Assembly (NCBI GenBank): GCA_964410285.1
Contig: CAYPFR010000012.1
Location: forward strand, 1-57,169
Length of the DNA: 57,169 nucleotides
Source: Fretibacter sp964410285
GTDB taxonomy: Bacteria; Pseudomonadota; Alphaproteobacteria; Caulobacterales; Maricaulaceae
Direction of reading: 5' to 3'
Shown here: positions 34,015 through 41,920 of the stretch, in pieces
How positions within the stretch are numbered: position 1 is the first letter of the stretch
How the letters are laid out: every line of letters begins with the position of its first letter
Notes under the pieces: generated by a model
Told to the model about the DNA's origin: nothing
The model's database searches: none
The model's input: the letters and a program-made list of their open reading frames with translations, nothing else
Made by a program: the position numbers and the translations under genes

Positions 34015-34416
34015 ATGGCAGGCTTTATCAAACGAATATTTGCGTGGTGGGACGGTGCCACCCTTGGAACGCTTTGGCAGATTCGGCGCAAAGGCTCCAA
34101 AGTCGGTGAGGATGAATACGGAAATAGCTATTTTGAAGAAAACGGCGAAGGTTATGATGGCCGCAAGCGCCGCTGGGTGACCTATACAGGCTATGCGGAT
34201 GCATCGCGTATCCCGCCGGAATGGCACGGCTGGCTGCATCATATGTATGACACGCCGCCGTCAGAGGAAGCCCTACCAACGCAAAGCTGGGAGCTTCCGC
34301 ACCGCCCGAATATGACAGGCACACTTCATGCTTATAAACCAAAGGGAAGTCTGGACCGCGGCGGCGTTCGCCAAAAAGTAGCCTCCGATTACGAATCTTG
34401 GACGCCAGAGGGATAG
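34015..34416 (+). CDS. NDUFA12-like accessory subunit of NADH dehydrogenase (complex I)
   Basis: The 133-residue protein has the NDUFA12/B17.2 signature: WQIRRKGSKVGEDEYGNSYFE, RRWVTYTGYADASRIPPEWHGWLHH, and LPHRPNMTGT with a late YKPKGSL. NDUFA12 sits at the junction of the peripheral and membrane arms of complex I. It starts an apparent two-gene operon with the DUF2155 gene, the usual alphaproteobacterial arrangement beside aat. The preceding 261 bases (33754-34014) hold no convincing gene. Confidence 0.93.
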   Translation: MAGFIKRIFAWWDGATLGTLWQIRRKGSKVGEDEYGNSYFEENGEGYDGRKRRWVTYTGYADASRIPPEWHGWLHHMYDTPPSEEALPTQSWELPHRPNMTGTLHAYKPKGSLDRGGVRQKVASDYESWTPEG

Positions 34417-34418
34417 TG

Positions 34419-34877
34419 ATGCGCTGCGCCGCATATCTTTCGTCCCTCGCCGGCGCCGTGATTGTTACGGCAGCTATGACGCAGGCCGCGCAGGCCGCCA
34501 ATTTGAAGGGAACTGCGGTTGTGCTTCGCGCGCTGGATAAGGTTACGGCGGCAACACAAGATTTTACCGTAGAGGTGGGCGAGAACTTGACTTACGGGTC
34601 TTTGACTGTGGAGGTGAAGCATTGCGAAAAACGTCCACCAGAGGATATTCCTGAGACTTACGCTTTCCTGCAAGTATTTGATAAGCCCGCCAAGGCGCAA
34701 GCCGAACGCAAAAGCCCCCTAAACAATCAAGAACCCCTCAAAATATTCTCTGGTTGGATGCTGGGCAGCAGCCCTGCTGCATCGGCGCTGGATCATGGCG
34801 TTTACGATATTTGGGTCATTGATTGCAAAGTCCCAACGCCGGCCATAGATCTGGAGCTACGCTCACTCGGGGAGTAG
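34419..34877 (+). CDS. DUF2155 exported protein
   Basis: The 152-residue protein has a signal peptide (YLSSLAGAVIVTAAMTQAAQA). A DUF2155 domain follows: ALDKVTAATQDFTVEVGE, LTYGSLTVEVKHCEKRPPEDIPETYAFLQVFD in two pieces, and IFSGWMLGSSPAASALDHGVYDIWVIDC with the characteristic WMF/WML-SSP segment. Two conserved cysteines (near 67 and 142) suit a periplasmic disulfide. The ATG at 34419 is preceded by AGAGGG and lies two bases after the NDUFA12 stop. Function unknown. It is convergent with aat, overlapping by 15 bases. Confidence 0.87.
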   Translation: MRCAAYLSSLAGAVIVTAAMTQAAQAANLKGTAVVLRALDKVTAATQDFTVEVGENLTYGSLTVEVKHCEKRPPEDIPETYAFLQVFDKPAKAQAERKSPLNNQEPLKIFSGWMLGSSPAASALDHGVYDIWVIDCKVPTPAIDLELRSLGE

Positions 34878-35471
34878 CGGCTTTGCCTGCAACTCAATAG
34901 CGGGCGCAAGCAATTTCAGATATTCGCTCTGAGGAATTTCGATGCCGCCCATGGATTTGAGATGCGGCGTCAAATATTGCGTATCCAAAAGAACATAGCC
35001 AGACTGCGAAAGCCTACTCACAAGGTACACAAGGGCGAGCTTGCTGGCATTGGGCACGGCGGAGAACATACTTTCGCCAAAAAAAGCTCCGCCAATACAT
35101 ACGCCAAATAGCCCCCCGACCAGCCGATTGTCTTCGCTCCAGACTTCGACAGAATGGGCATGGCCGTTGTCGGCAAAGGCGCGGTAGACCTGTTTAAGCG
35201 GTTCACTAATCCATGTGCCGCCGCCTTCTGTAGGGCGAGGCTTTGCACAGGCCTTGACCACGCCGTCAAAATCAAGGTCGAGTGTTACGGTAAGGTCGCT
35301 ACGTTTAATAAACTTTTTCAATGAACGAGACATGTGTAACCCGCCTATCGGAATTATGCCGCGAAGCTCGGGTTCCACAATTGCGATATAGGGTGTGTCG
35401 GCGCTATCGGCCATTGGGAATCGACCGTTGCGGTACAGGTCCAAAATCGAGCCATAGTCTAATTTACGCAT
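34863..35471 (-). CDS. aat: Leucyl/phenylalanyl-tRNA-protein transferase
   Basis: The 202-residue protein has the GNAT-fold Aat motifs LYRNGRFPMAD, the conserved RGIIPI, RSLKKFI, TWISEPLKQVYRAF, HSVEVW, VGGLFGVCIGGAFFGESMFS and LLDTQYLTPHLKSMGG. It transfers leucine or phenylalanine to basic N-termini of proteins, marking them for ClpAP degradation in the N-end rule pathway. The short length is normal for alphaproteobacteria. The neighbouring tmRNA gene on the same strand also serves protein quality control, though the link may be chance. Confidence 0.94.
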   Translation of the reverse strand: MRKLDYGSILDLYRNGRFPMADSADTPYIAIVEPELRGIIPIGGLHMSRSLKKFIKRSDLTVTLDLDFDGVVKACAKPRPTEGGGTWISEPLKQVYRAFADNGHAHSVEVWSEDNRLVGGLFGVCIGGAFFGESMFSAVPNASKLALVYLVSRLSQSGYVLLDTQYLTPHLKSMGGIEIPQSEYLKLLAPAIELQAKPLLPE

Positions 35472-35525
35472 CTTGTCTCTGCTGGACCGTCATTTTTTCA
35501 GCTTATAGAGGGGGTTGAGAGAAAA

Positions 35526-35875
35526 GTGGAGAGTTTCTGTTGCCAGCTACTCTCCGAAGCCCGCCTAGGGCGCTGAAGCCCTAGGAGTTAAAAGTCGAGA
35601 TCGACTAACTGCTTACGCGGCTAGTGCAAACTCTTCAGCTGTATTGTCATTTGCAATTACTGATACGGGCATTTAACGATACCCATCCGGACGAAAGCTA
35701 ACATCTTTACACGTCTGTCGATCCTATTTCGGCCCCAATTAAAAACACTCGCGGCGAAAGCAAGGCGCTATCAACCAAATGAGCAAATGTTCTTATGGTG
35801 GAGCCGCCGGGTACCGCCCCCGGGTCCAGTCCGCTTATTACACGCGCGTTTATCGTCATAGTCGGCAAGCCGACA
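35526..35875 (-). ncRNA. ssrA: Two-piece (circularly permuted) tmRNA
   Basis: Read on the minus strand, the acceptor piece ends in CGGCTCC-A-CCA at 35796. An intervening spacer (35737-35795) separates it from the coding piece, which begins GGGGCCG at 35736. These ends form a seven-pair acceptor stem with the alanine identity pair G3-U70. The tag frame (35654-35613) encodes ANDNTAEEFALAA and stop. Helices typical of tmRNA follow, including CCTAGGGC/GCCCTAGG and a final GGAGAGT/ACTCTCC hairpin before a T-rich run. The permuted order is that of alphaproteobacterial tmRNAs, which rescue stalled ribosomes in trans-translation. The outer ends are approximate. Confidence 0.93.
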
Positions 35876-35880
35876 CCTTT

Positions 35881-35909
35881 GATATAGGGGCAAAATGCGA
35901 AAATACCAA
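35881..35909 (-). promoter_or_regulatory. ssrA promoter
   Basis: On the minus strand TTGGTA (35909-35904) and TATATC (35886-35881) are exactly 17 bases apart. Transcription would start near 35875, just before the GTCGGC-TTG-CCGAC hairpin that opens the acceptor piece. Confidence 0.6.
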
Positions 35910-36035
35910 TGAAAAATTCTGCGAAGCACAGCGCGCGTATTCTCAACGATCGTGATTTTGCCGTTTATTTACAGCTTTACGGTTTTCCATCGTCGCCAAG
36001 GGCCACCGGATTGGCTATGATCGTATTATTAGGTT

Positions 36036-37136
36036 ATGCAGAGACTTATGATGAATTCATCGCAATGGCTAGCGCGGCTCGTCGCTTTTGACACTCGTAA
36101 CGGGACGGGTGACGAAATAGCCATGGTCAAGTTTCTCGCTGATGCTTTATCGGCTCATGGACCTGATCAGCTTGTCATCGAGACTGTTCCGCGTAGCCGA
36201 GGAAAATCGGACAGCGCCTATGTACTGGCGGTCTGGGGGCAGCCCAAATTTTTGCTGAACGTCCATATTGATACTGTCCCGAGTGGAAAGGGCTGGAGCG
36301 ACGACCCTCTCTCGCTGCGGAAGAAAGGGGATCGGCTGATTGGACTAGGAAGCTCCGATATTAAGGGCGCTGCGGCGTGTATTCTCGCGGCGCTTGAGAC
36401 GGCCCCCCCTAAGGACACGGCTGTTCTATTTTCGGGTGACGAGGAACATGGCAGCGAGGTTATGCCAGCGGTTATCAGCAACGGACATACCGGCGGCGCG
36501 CTGCGCGCCATTGTCTGTGAACCAACGGGCTGCCGTGTCGGGCGGCAGCACAGAGGTATGCTGGCGTTTGAAACATGCTTTGAAGGTCCGGGCGGGCATA
36601 GTTCGCTGGCAGATATTACAGATGCGCCGCTTCTTGCGGCTGCGCGGCTCGCGGCGGCCGTGGGTGATTATGGTGACCGTCACCGCGATTTTGGACAGGC
36701 GCCCTATAAGGGTTTGGCGACGAATATTGGGGAAATAGTCTCGGACGGGGCATATAATGTCATTCCAACTCATACCGAGCTAAGGTTCTCCCTGCGCCCG
36801 CCGCCCGGAGATGATGTAATGGCGCGAAAAGCCGATATAGAGGCCATCGCCAGAGGATTAAGTCCTGATATGGATCTAAACACGATTGTGGCATTCTCGT
36901 CTTTCCAGAGCCAAGATATCGGTGCATTCACGCCAATCTTTGGCAATTTTGAACCGCTCGATCTGCCCTATTGGACCGAGGCAGCAATGTTGTCCGAGGC
37001 GGGATTGAACGCGGTTGTGTATGGGCCGGGTGATGTTGATCAAGCGCATAAGCCAAATGAATATGTGACGACTGGCCAGATGGAGGCTGCGCAAGCGGCC
37101 TATGCGCGGGCCTTATCAGGCGAGGGGGCAGCATGA
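36036..37136 (+). CDS. M20 deacetylase resembling N-acetylcitrulline/N-acetylornithine deacetylase
   Basis: The 366-residue M20 peptidase-fold protein has zinc ligands H77 (NVHIDT), D108 (SSDIKGAAA) and the acidic cluster D135-E137 (SGDEEHG). From memory it resembles the Xanthomonas acetylcitrulline deacetylase more than E. coli ArgE: LVAFDTRN near the start, NVHIDTVPSG, RLIGLGSSDIKGAA, and a C-terminal WTEAAMLSEAG ... VVYGPGDVDQAH. It overlaps the NAGS/K-like gene by four bases (ATGA), as in xanthomonad arginine clusters. Arginine biosynthesis is therefore likely; acetylcitrulline versus acetylornithine cannot be decided by eye. ATG codons at 36048 and 36051 are alternative starts. Confidence 0.78.
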   Translation: MQRLMMNSSQWLARLVAFDTRNGTGDEIAMVKFLADALSAHGPDQLVIETVPRSRGKSDSAYVLAVWGQPKFLLNVHIDTVPSGKGWSDDPLSLRKKGDRLIGLGSSDIKGAAACILAALETAPPKDTAVLFSGDEEHGSEVMPAVISNGHTGGALRAIVCEPTGCRVGRQHRGMLAFETCFEGPGGHSSLADITDAPLLAAARLAAAVGDYGDRHRDFGQAPYKGLATNIGEIVSDGAYNVIPTHTELRFSLRPPPGDDVMARKADIEAIARGLSPDMDLNTIVAFSSFQSQDIGAFTPIFGNFEPLDLPYWTEAAMLSEAGLNAVVYGPGDVDQAHKPNEYVTTGQMEAAQAAYARALSGEGAA

Positions 37137-38269
37137 AGAGCTCAATTCGCCAAACCGTGATCCGTAGCCTGTCGGCTGTCGGTGCATTGCAAGAAGCCCA
37201 GTTCTATGCCGAACTTTTTGCGGCTCAGGCCCCTGAGCGTTTCGCACTTGTCGTGCTTGATCCGCGCTGCCTGAAGAACCCGCTCCTCGAAGCCCTTGTA
37301 AGTGACCTGCGTATTCTCGCAGATTTGGGGCTCACGCCCGTTTTGCTGGTTGGAGCCATGGAGAGCGATGCTACCAGTAATAAGTTTCAAACCCAGCGCC
37401 TGCATATGGCGCTGGACGCTGCTGGCGTGCGGTCGATTAAATTGAATATGGCGACTTATGCCTTAATCGAGGAAGTAAAAACGCGATGTAAACAATCGCG
37501 CATGCCTATCCTTGAGATGACGGATAACAAAAAGGCCCCTGATCTTCAAAAGTTAATTACTTTGCTCAATCCGGCCAAGGTCATTTTCTTGCAGCCCTCG
37601 GGCGGGATTAGCCGCAAAGGGGAGCGCATTCCCGTCATAAATATTGACGCGGAAAAGGCCTTTGCGAACACTGACGTTTTAACGCAGGGACAAGATAATT
37701 TTGTGAAAAAGGCTAAAGCCTTGATTGCACTTCGCGGCGCGGCTTCGGTCTATATTATGGCTTCTCCGCTTAATTTGCTCGCCGAGCTTTTCACGACGAA
37801 AGGCTCGGGAACGATGATCCGCAGCGGGGCGACGTTCACGCGTATTAATTCCTATGCAAAAATTGACCGTAAAGCCGTTGAAGAGTCCATGGAGTCCGCA
37901 TTTGAAAAACCGCTTAACCCTCAGTTTTTTCAACAAAAAATATCTGATGGTTTTATTGAGACGGCTTATAGAGGCGGGGCAATTTTTACCCAGGCTTCGG
38001 GGCTGAATTATCTATCCAAGTTCTGGGTCGTTAAAGAAGCGCGCGGGGAAGGGATTGCCCGCGACATTTGGGAGGCGGCCGTTGCCGAAATCCCTGTTTT
38101 TTACTGGCGTTCGCGCATGGAAAACCCGTTTAACGACTGGTATTTGCGTAATTGTGACGGCATGCAAATCATCAAGGGGTGGCGCGTATTTTGGAAAGGC
38201 CTCTCCGCGCCGCAGGTAAGCGAAGCTATTACTGCTGCGTCTAGAGCCCCTGAAGACTTCAAGGTTTAG
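37133..38269 (+). CDS. N-acetylglutamate synthase with degenerate kinase domain (NAGS/K-like)
   Basis: The 378-residue protein has the layout of bifunctional acetylglutamate kinase/synthase (Xanthomonas, Maricaulis, animal NAGS): an amino-acid-kinase domain (1-240) and a DUF619 GNAT domain (about 240-375). The acetyltransferase side looks intact: acetyl-CoA loop ARGEGIAR (303-310), FYWRSRMENPFNDWYL, and GWRVFWKGL. The kinase side keeps LAELFTTKGSGTMIRSG but has lost the catalytic KxGGA (here VLDPRCL), the HGAGP loop (VGAMES) and the GG-x-x-x-K clamp, and is shorter than usual. It probably makes acetylglutamate, with the kinase fold serving structure or arginine feedback. It overlaps the deacetylase gene. 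Confidence 0.8.
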   Translation: MKSSIRQTVIRSLSAVGALQEAQFYAELFAAQAPERFALVVLDPRCLKNPLLEALVSDLRILADLGLTPVLLVGAMESDATSNKFQTQRLHMALDAAGVRSIKLNMATYALIEEVKTRCKQSRMPILEMTDNKKAPDLQKLITLLNPAKVIFLQPSGGISRKGERIPVINIDAEKAFANTDVLTQGQDNFVKKAKALIALRGAASVYIMASPLNLLAELFTTKGSGTMIRSGATFTRINSYAKIDRKAVEESMESAFEKPLNPQFFQQKISDGFIETAYRGGAIFTQASGLNYLSKFWVVKEARGEGIARDIWEAAVAEIPVFYWRSRMENPFNDWYLRNCDGMQIIKGWRVFWKGLSAPQVSEAITAASRAPEDFKV

Positions 38270-38349
38270 CCCGTTTCGCGAAGGCATCTTGATCACAAAC
38301 GCACCTATTTCTTCAAACAATTTAAATAAATTGGTCCTAATGACAGCGC

Positions 38350-39474
38350 ATGACAATTCTTAATATTACATCGGCTTTTGACGGCGGAAATATCATCGTT
38401 CGTGACATGAACTCTGCGCAAAACATCCGCCTCGCTATTCGTCAGGATAATGCTGCTGATTTCATGCAGTGGTTTTACTTCCGATTGAGCGGCGCGCGCA
38501 ATGTAGCGTGCAAATTGGTAATCGAAAATGCCAAGGATTGCGCCTATCCCAAGGGGTGGGAGAATTACAAAACCTGCGCGAGCTATGATCGGGAAACATG
38601 GTTTCGGGTAGAGACCAAATATGAAAATGGGGAATTATCTTTTACGCATACGCCAGAACTCGACAGTGTTTATTTTGCCTATTTTGCGCCCTTTAGTCAG
38701 GAACGCCATGCCGATATGATCGCTGAGGCGGCGCATCATCCTGACGTAAGTTTGTCTGTTTTAGGGAAATCAATCGACGGGCAGGATTTAGACTGCATTA
38801 GCATTGGCAGCGGCGAAAAACCGATATGGGTAACAGCGCGCCAGCATCCCGGCGAGACAATGGCAGAATGGTGGGTTGAGGGTTTTTTGGCCCGCCTGCT
38901 TGATGATGATGACCCTGTCGCCCGCACGCTGCGCGCTAAGGCCCGCTTTCATATCGTGCCAAATATGAATCCCGACGGCAGCGTGCGCGGAAACCTGCGC
39001 ACAAATGCTGCCGGGGCAAATCTGAACCGAGAATGGGGCGTCGGGAATGTACAAAGTTGCCCCGAAGTCCATTTCGTCACTCAGGCCATGAATGAGCATC
39101 GTCCTGTCATGGTTATGGATGTGCATGGGGACGAGGCCTTGCCCTATAATTTTATTGCGGGCGCAGAGGGGGCCGTTGGCTTTACGGAGAAGCAGGGACG
39201 AGATCTTGCGGATTTCAAGGCGGCCTATATGCGGGCAAGTCCCGATTTTCAAACCAAGTATGGCTATCCTGTCGCCGCGCCGGGCACGTCCAATATGACC
39301 TATTGCACGAGTTTTACGTCAAGCGAATATGGCTGCCTGTCGATGACGTTGGAAATGCCGTTTAAAGACAATGCCGACCTGCCAGATGCCATTTATGGTT
39401 GGTCACCCGAGCGTGCGGCGCGGCTCGGCGGGGCGTCGCTAGATGCGATGTTGGCAGTAATTGATCAGCTTTAG
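38350..39474 (+). CDS. M14 zinc carboxypeptidase, cytosolic carboxypeptidase-like
   Basis: The 374-residue protein has an N-terminal beta-rich domain (residues 1-115, FMQWFYFRLSGARN) as in cytosolic carboxypeptidases of the M14 family. The metallopeptidase domain follows with zinc ligands H166 and E169 (ARQHPGETMAEWW), the substrate-side NPDGSVRGNLR and NLNREW, the third zinc ligand in DVHGDEALPYNF, and a catalytic glutamate near the end (LTLEMPFKDN). Bacterial members' substrates are mostly unknown; eukaryotic relatives trim glutamates from tubulin. No signal peptide. It stands downstream of the arginine pair and convergent with the aminopeptidase P gene. Confidence 0.85.
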   Translation: MTILNITSAFDGGNIIVRDMNSAQNIRLAIRQDNAADFMQWFYFRLSGARNVACKLVIENAKDCAYPKGWENYKTCASYDRETWFRVETKYENGELSFTHTPELDSVYFAYFAPFSQERHADMIAEAAHHPDVSLSVLGKSIDGQDLDCISIGSGEKPIWVTARQHPGETMAEWWVEGFLARLLDDDDPVARTLRAKARFHIVPNMNPDGSVRGNLRTNAAGANLNREWGVGNVQSCPEVHFVTQAMNEHRPVMVMDVHGDEALPYNFIAGAEGAVGFTEKQGRDLADFKAAYMRASPDFQTKYGYPVAAPGTSNMTYCTSFTSSEYGCLSMTLEMPFKDNADLPDAIYGWSPERAARLGGASLDAMLAVIDQL

Positions 39475-39650
39475 TTGACGGCAAACGCCGCTGATTTGAT
39501 ATGTAAGAATTTTGAAGCCTAGAAATGGGAAGTCATCTCCGTGATTGCTCACGAAGATGACTTGTATGGAAACACACGCCCCGTACGTGTTTCTATACGT
39601 AATGAGAAGTGTCTGAGGTCACCGCTCGGACTTGTTCTAAGAGAATTTTG
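39464..39650 (+). other. Intergenic cluster of tandem hairpins
   Basis: The 203-base gap between convergent genes holds four or five consecutive inverted repeats. They are ATCAGC/GCTGAT with an inner CGGC/GCCG (39464-39495, over the M14 stop codon); AAGTCATCT-C-CGTGA with its near-exact complement (39530-39563, 14 pairs, one mismatch, TTGC loop); GTATGGAAACAC/GTGTTTCTATAC (39564-39598); and GTCTGAG/CTCGGAC (39611-39631). No known RNA family was recognised. It could be a small RNA, a double terminator or a mobile hairpin element. Confidence 0.55.
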
Positions 39651-39677
39651 TGACATATAGCGTGACGGCGGTCACGT

Positions 39678-41498
39678 TTAACCCGAATTTATAGGTTCAC
39701 ACGCCGCTTTTAGCCAAATTTTCACTTTGCCCGAGAGTCTCGGGCCAATTTTTTCCCACACATTTGCGTGATATTCATTTAAATCACGAATCTCTGTTTC
39801 AGATAGCATCTCGGGCGCAATCAGGGCGTGGTGAATCGGGGCATATGTCAGCGTCTGAAAACCCATCATGTCGCGGTCTCCGCCGGCAATTGGAGATGGC
39901 GGGGTGACATATTGCAGATTTTCAATGCGGATGCCGTATGCGCCGGTTTTATAATACCCCGGCTCATTACTCACGATCATTCCCGGTTCTAGGGTGACCG
40001 AATTGGGGGCTTTGGAAATACGCTGCGGACCTTCGTGAACGCCAAGGAAAACACCTACGCCATGCCCTGTGCCGTGGTCATAGTCCAATCCCTTGGCCCA
40101 AAGCGCCATACGCGCCAACGCGTCCAGATTACTGCCCGTTGTGCCCTTGGGGAAGCGCACGCGGGCAAGGGCAAGATGACCCTTTAAGACCAGCGTAAAT
40201 CGCTCGCGCATCTCCGCGCTGGGCGTACCAATGGGAACGGTGCGGGTCACATCGGTTGTGCCGTCCACATATTGCCCGCCGCTATCGATCAGGTAGAGCG
40301 TGTCTGGCGCGAGCTTGGCTGTCGTTGCCCGAGAAACGCGGTAATGCACGATCGCACCATTCGCGCCCGCGCCTGATATCGATTCAAAGGAAAGATCGCG
40401 GAGCACGCCCGTTTTCGCGCGAAAGCCCTCAAGTTTTTGCGCCGCCTGTATCTCATCATAATGACCCGATTGCGCTTCCGTATCTAACCAATGTAGAAAC
40501 TCGGCCAGGGCCGCGCCGTCGCGTAAATGAGCCTGCGTAGTCGCTGTGATCTCAGCTTGATTTTTCAGGGCCTTTGGCAAGGCAATCGGATCAGCCTTTG
40601 AGATCAACTCGGCGCCGGCATCTTGGAGGGCATCGGCGTAAAAGGCCGAAGCCGTATTTGGGTCAACGATGATTTTGCGTCCCTTAAGGGCCGCGAGCGC
40701 CGAGCCTATGGCGTCTTCGGCTTGTATGGTGACTTTGTTGCCGAGGTGACTGCGAATTTTATCCGTAAGTTTATCGGGATGAATGAATAAGAGGACCTGT
40801 CCCGCTTTATCAATGATTACCGTGGAAAGCGGCAGGGGCGTGCACATGACGTCCCCGCCGCGAATATTCAAGAGCCATGCAATCGAAGCCGGTGAGGTGA
40901 TGAGAGCCGCATCCGCGCCTTGGCCCGATATAAGTTTGCCAATACGCATGCGCTTGCTCTCGTGGCTTTCGCCTGCAAGGGAGAGCGGCTGCACGGTTAG
41001 CTGCGTTTTCGGCGGGGCGGGTCGATCAGTCCATGCATGATCGATCGGATTGGTTTCAACGGCGCGTAACTCCCCTCCCGCAGCGCTCACCGCAGCCCTG
41101 AGCCGGCGTAAAGCGGCGGGCGTATGCAGTTTGGGATCATACCCAATCCGCTGTTTGGGTTTTACATGCGCCTTGAGCCAGTTGGCTACGCCGCTGTTTT
41201 CCAGCCGCTCAAAGCTAAAAAGCTCCTCCGAGACTTGGGATTTGACTTGGAGCGTATAGCGCCCGTCGACAAAAATTGCGGCAATATCTGGGAGAACAAC
41301 GGCCGCGCCGGCAGATCCGGTAAAGCCGCTTGCCCACATCAAGCGTTCATTGCAATCGGGCAGATATTCATTTTGATACTCGTCCTCATGCGGGATGAGA
41401 AACCCATCAAGGTCCGCGCGCGCGAGGCTCTCCCGCAGTAAAGGCAGATTATTTCGTCCCATTTGGGGGCCGCCTTGGACGTCAAAATTCTGTATCAT
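39678..41498 (-). CDS. Xaa-Pro aminopeptidase (aminopeptidase P, M24B)
   Basis: The 606-residue protein has two creatinase-like N-terminal domains and a C-terminal pita-bread catalytic domain. The metal-site motifs are LIDSGGQYVDGTTDVTRT, then YDHGTGHGVGVFLGVHEGP and MIVSNEPGYY. The layout is that of the long, three-domain aminopeptidase P of alphaproteobacteria and eukaryotes, which removes N-terminal residues preceding proline. The start may be the ATG at 41498 or a second methionine 12 codons on (MGRNNLP), which has the better GGCGGC-containing upstream sequence. It ends convergently with the M14 gene across the hairpin cluster. Confidence 0.92.
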   Translation of the reverse strand: MIQNFDVQGGPQMGRNNLPLLRESLARADLDGFLIPHEDEYQNEYLPDCNERLMWASGFTGSAGAAVVLPDIAAIFVDGRYTLQVKSQVSEELFSFERLENSGVANWLKAHVKPKQRIGYDPKLHTPAALRRLRAAVSAAGGELRAVETNPIDHAWTDRPAPPKTQLTVQPLSLAGESHESKRMRIGKLISGQGADAALITSPASIAWLLNIRGGDVMCTPLPLSTVIIDKAGQVLLFIHPDKLTDKIRSHLGNKVTIQAEDAIGSALAALKGRKIIVDPNTASAFYADALQDAGAELISKADPIALPKALKNQAEITATTQAHLRDGAALAEFLHWLDTEAQSGHYDEIQAAQKLEGFRAKTGVLRDLSFESISGAGANGAIVHYRVSRATTAKLAPDTLYLIDSGGQYVDGTTDVTRTVPIGTPSAEMRERFTLVLKGHLALARVRFPKGTTGSNLDALARMALWAKGLDYDHGTGHGVGVFLGVHEGPQRISKAPNSVTLEPGMIVSNEPGYYKTGAYGIRIENLQYVTPPSPIAGGDRDMMGFQTLTYAPIHHALIAPEMLSETEIRDLNEYHANVWEKIGPRLSGKVKIWLKAACEPINSG

Positions 41499-41571
41499 TG
41501 GGGGGCTCCGGCGCAGTGAATGTACCTAAATTGGCTAGCCCATGGCTAATCAAATGTTAAGCGATACTTAA

Positions 41572-41638
41572 AAGCTATGCGTATTTGCATAGCTCTAGGG
41601 CGCTGATGTAGCTTCTGCTTTGGGCGGCGCTGCCCTAG
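41572..41638 (+). promoter_or_regulatory. Structured leader upstream of a small ORF
   Basis: AGCTATGC/GCATAGCT (41573-41594) and CTAGGGC/GCCCTAG (41595-41638) are adjacent inverted repeats ending 41 bases before the small ORF's start codon. The second has competing inner pairings. Structure is seen; a regulatory role is inferred. Confidence 0.4.
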
Positions 41639-41679
41639 ATGACTATCAACGAAATGAGTACAACAAACAGGAGAATGTT

Positions 41680-41838
41680 ATGACGACTCAATTCAATGGT
41701 ACTGAATTTACATCTGTGGAAACACGCACATTTGCGCCGACATTCGAAGGTGCTCAGGCGCGCCGCGACAAGACGCAAGGTAGCCTTATTGCGCGCCGCA
41801 ATTCTCGGCGTGATCGCCGCGCGAATCGCGCTATATGA
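41680..41838 (+). CDS. Small basic protein, unknown
   Basis: The 52-residue ORF starts at an ATG preceded by CAGGAGAA, a good ribosome-binding site. The product begins MTTQFNGTEFTSVETRTFAP and ends in an arginine-rich tail (RRNSRRDRRANRAI), which would suit nucleic acid binding. A strong intrinsic terminator starts 38 bases after its stop codon and a structured leader precedes it, so it looks like a discrete transcription unit. No homologue is known to me. An upstream in-frame start at 41620 lacks a ribosome-binding site. Confidence 0.6.
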   Translation: MTTQFNGTEFTSVETRTFAPTFEGAQARRDKTQGSLIARRNSRRDRRANRAI

Positions 41839-41875
41839 CTCCCGATTGAGTTATATCAAATCCGCCTCTGAAGGC

Positions 41876-41904
41876 AAAAAGCCAGGTCTCGTGCCTGGCT
41901 TTTT
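41876..41904 (+). terminator. Strong intrinsic terminator of the small ORF
   Basis: AAAAAGCCAGG and CCTGGCTTTTT pair across a seven-base loop, giving an 11-base arm ending in a T run. The A-run on the left arm makes it potentially bidirectional. Confidence 0.9.
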
Positions 41905-41920
41905 CATGGATGAATTACTG

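Noticed and set aside
35707..35946. 79-codon minus-strand frame
   Set aside because: It is the tmRNA acceptor piece and spacer read as if coding; the RNA features explain the sequence.
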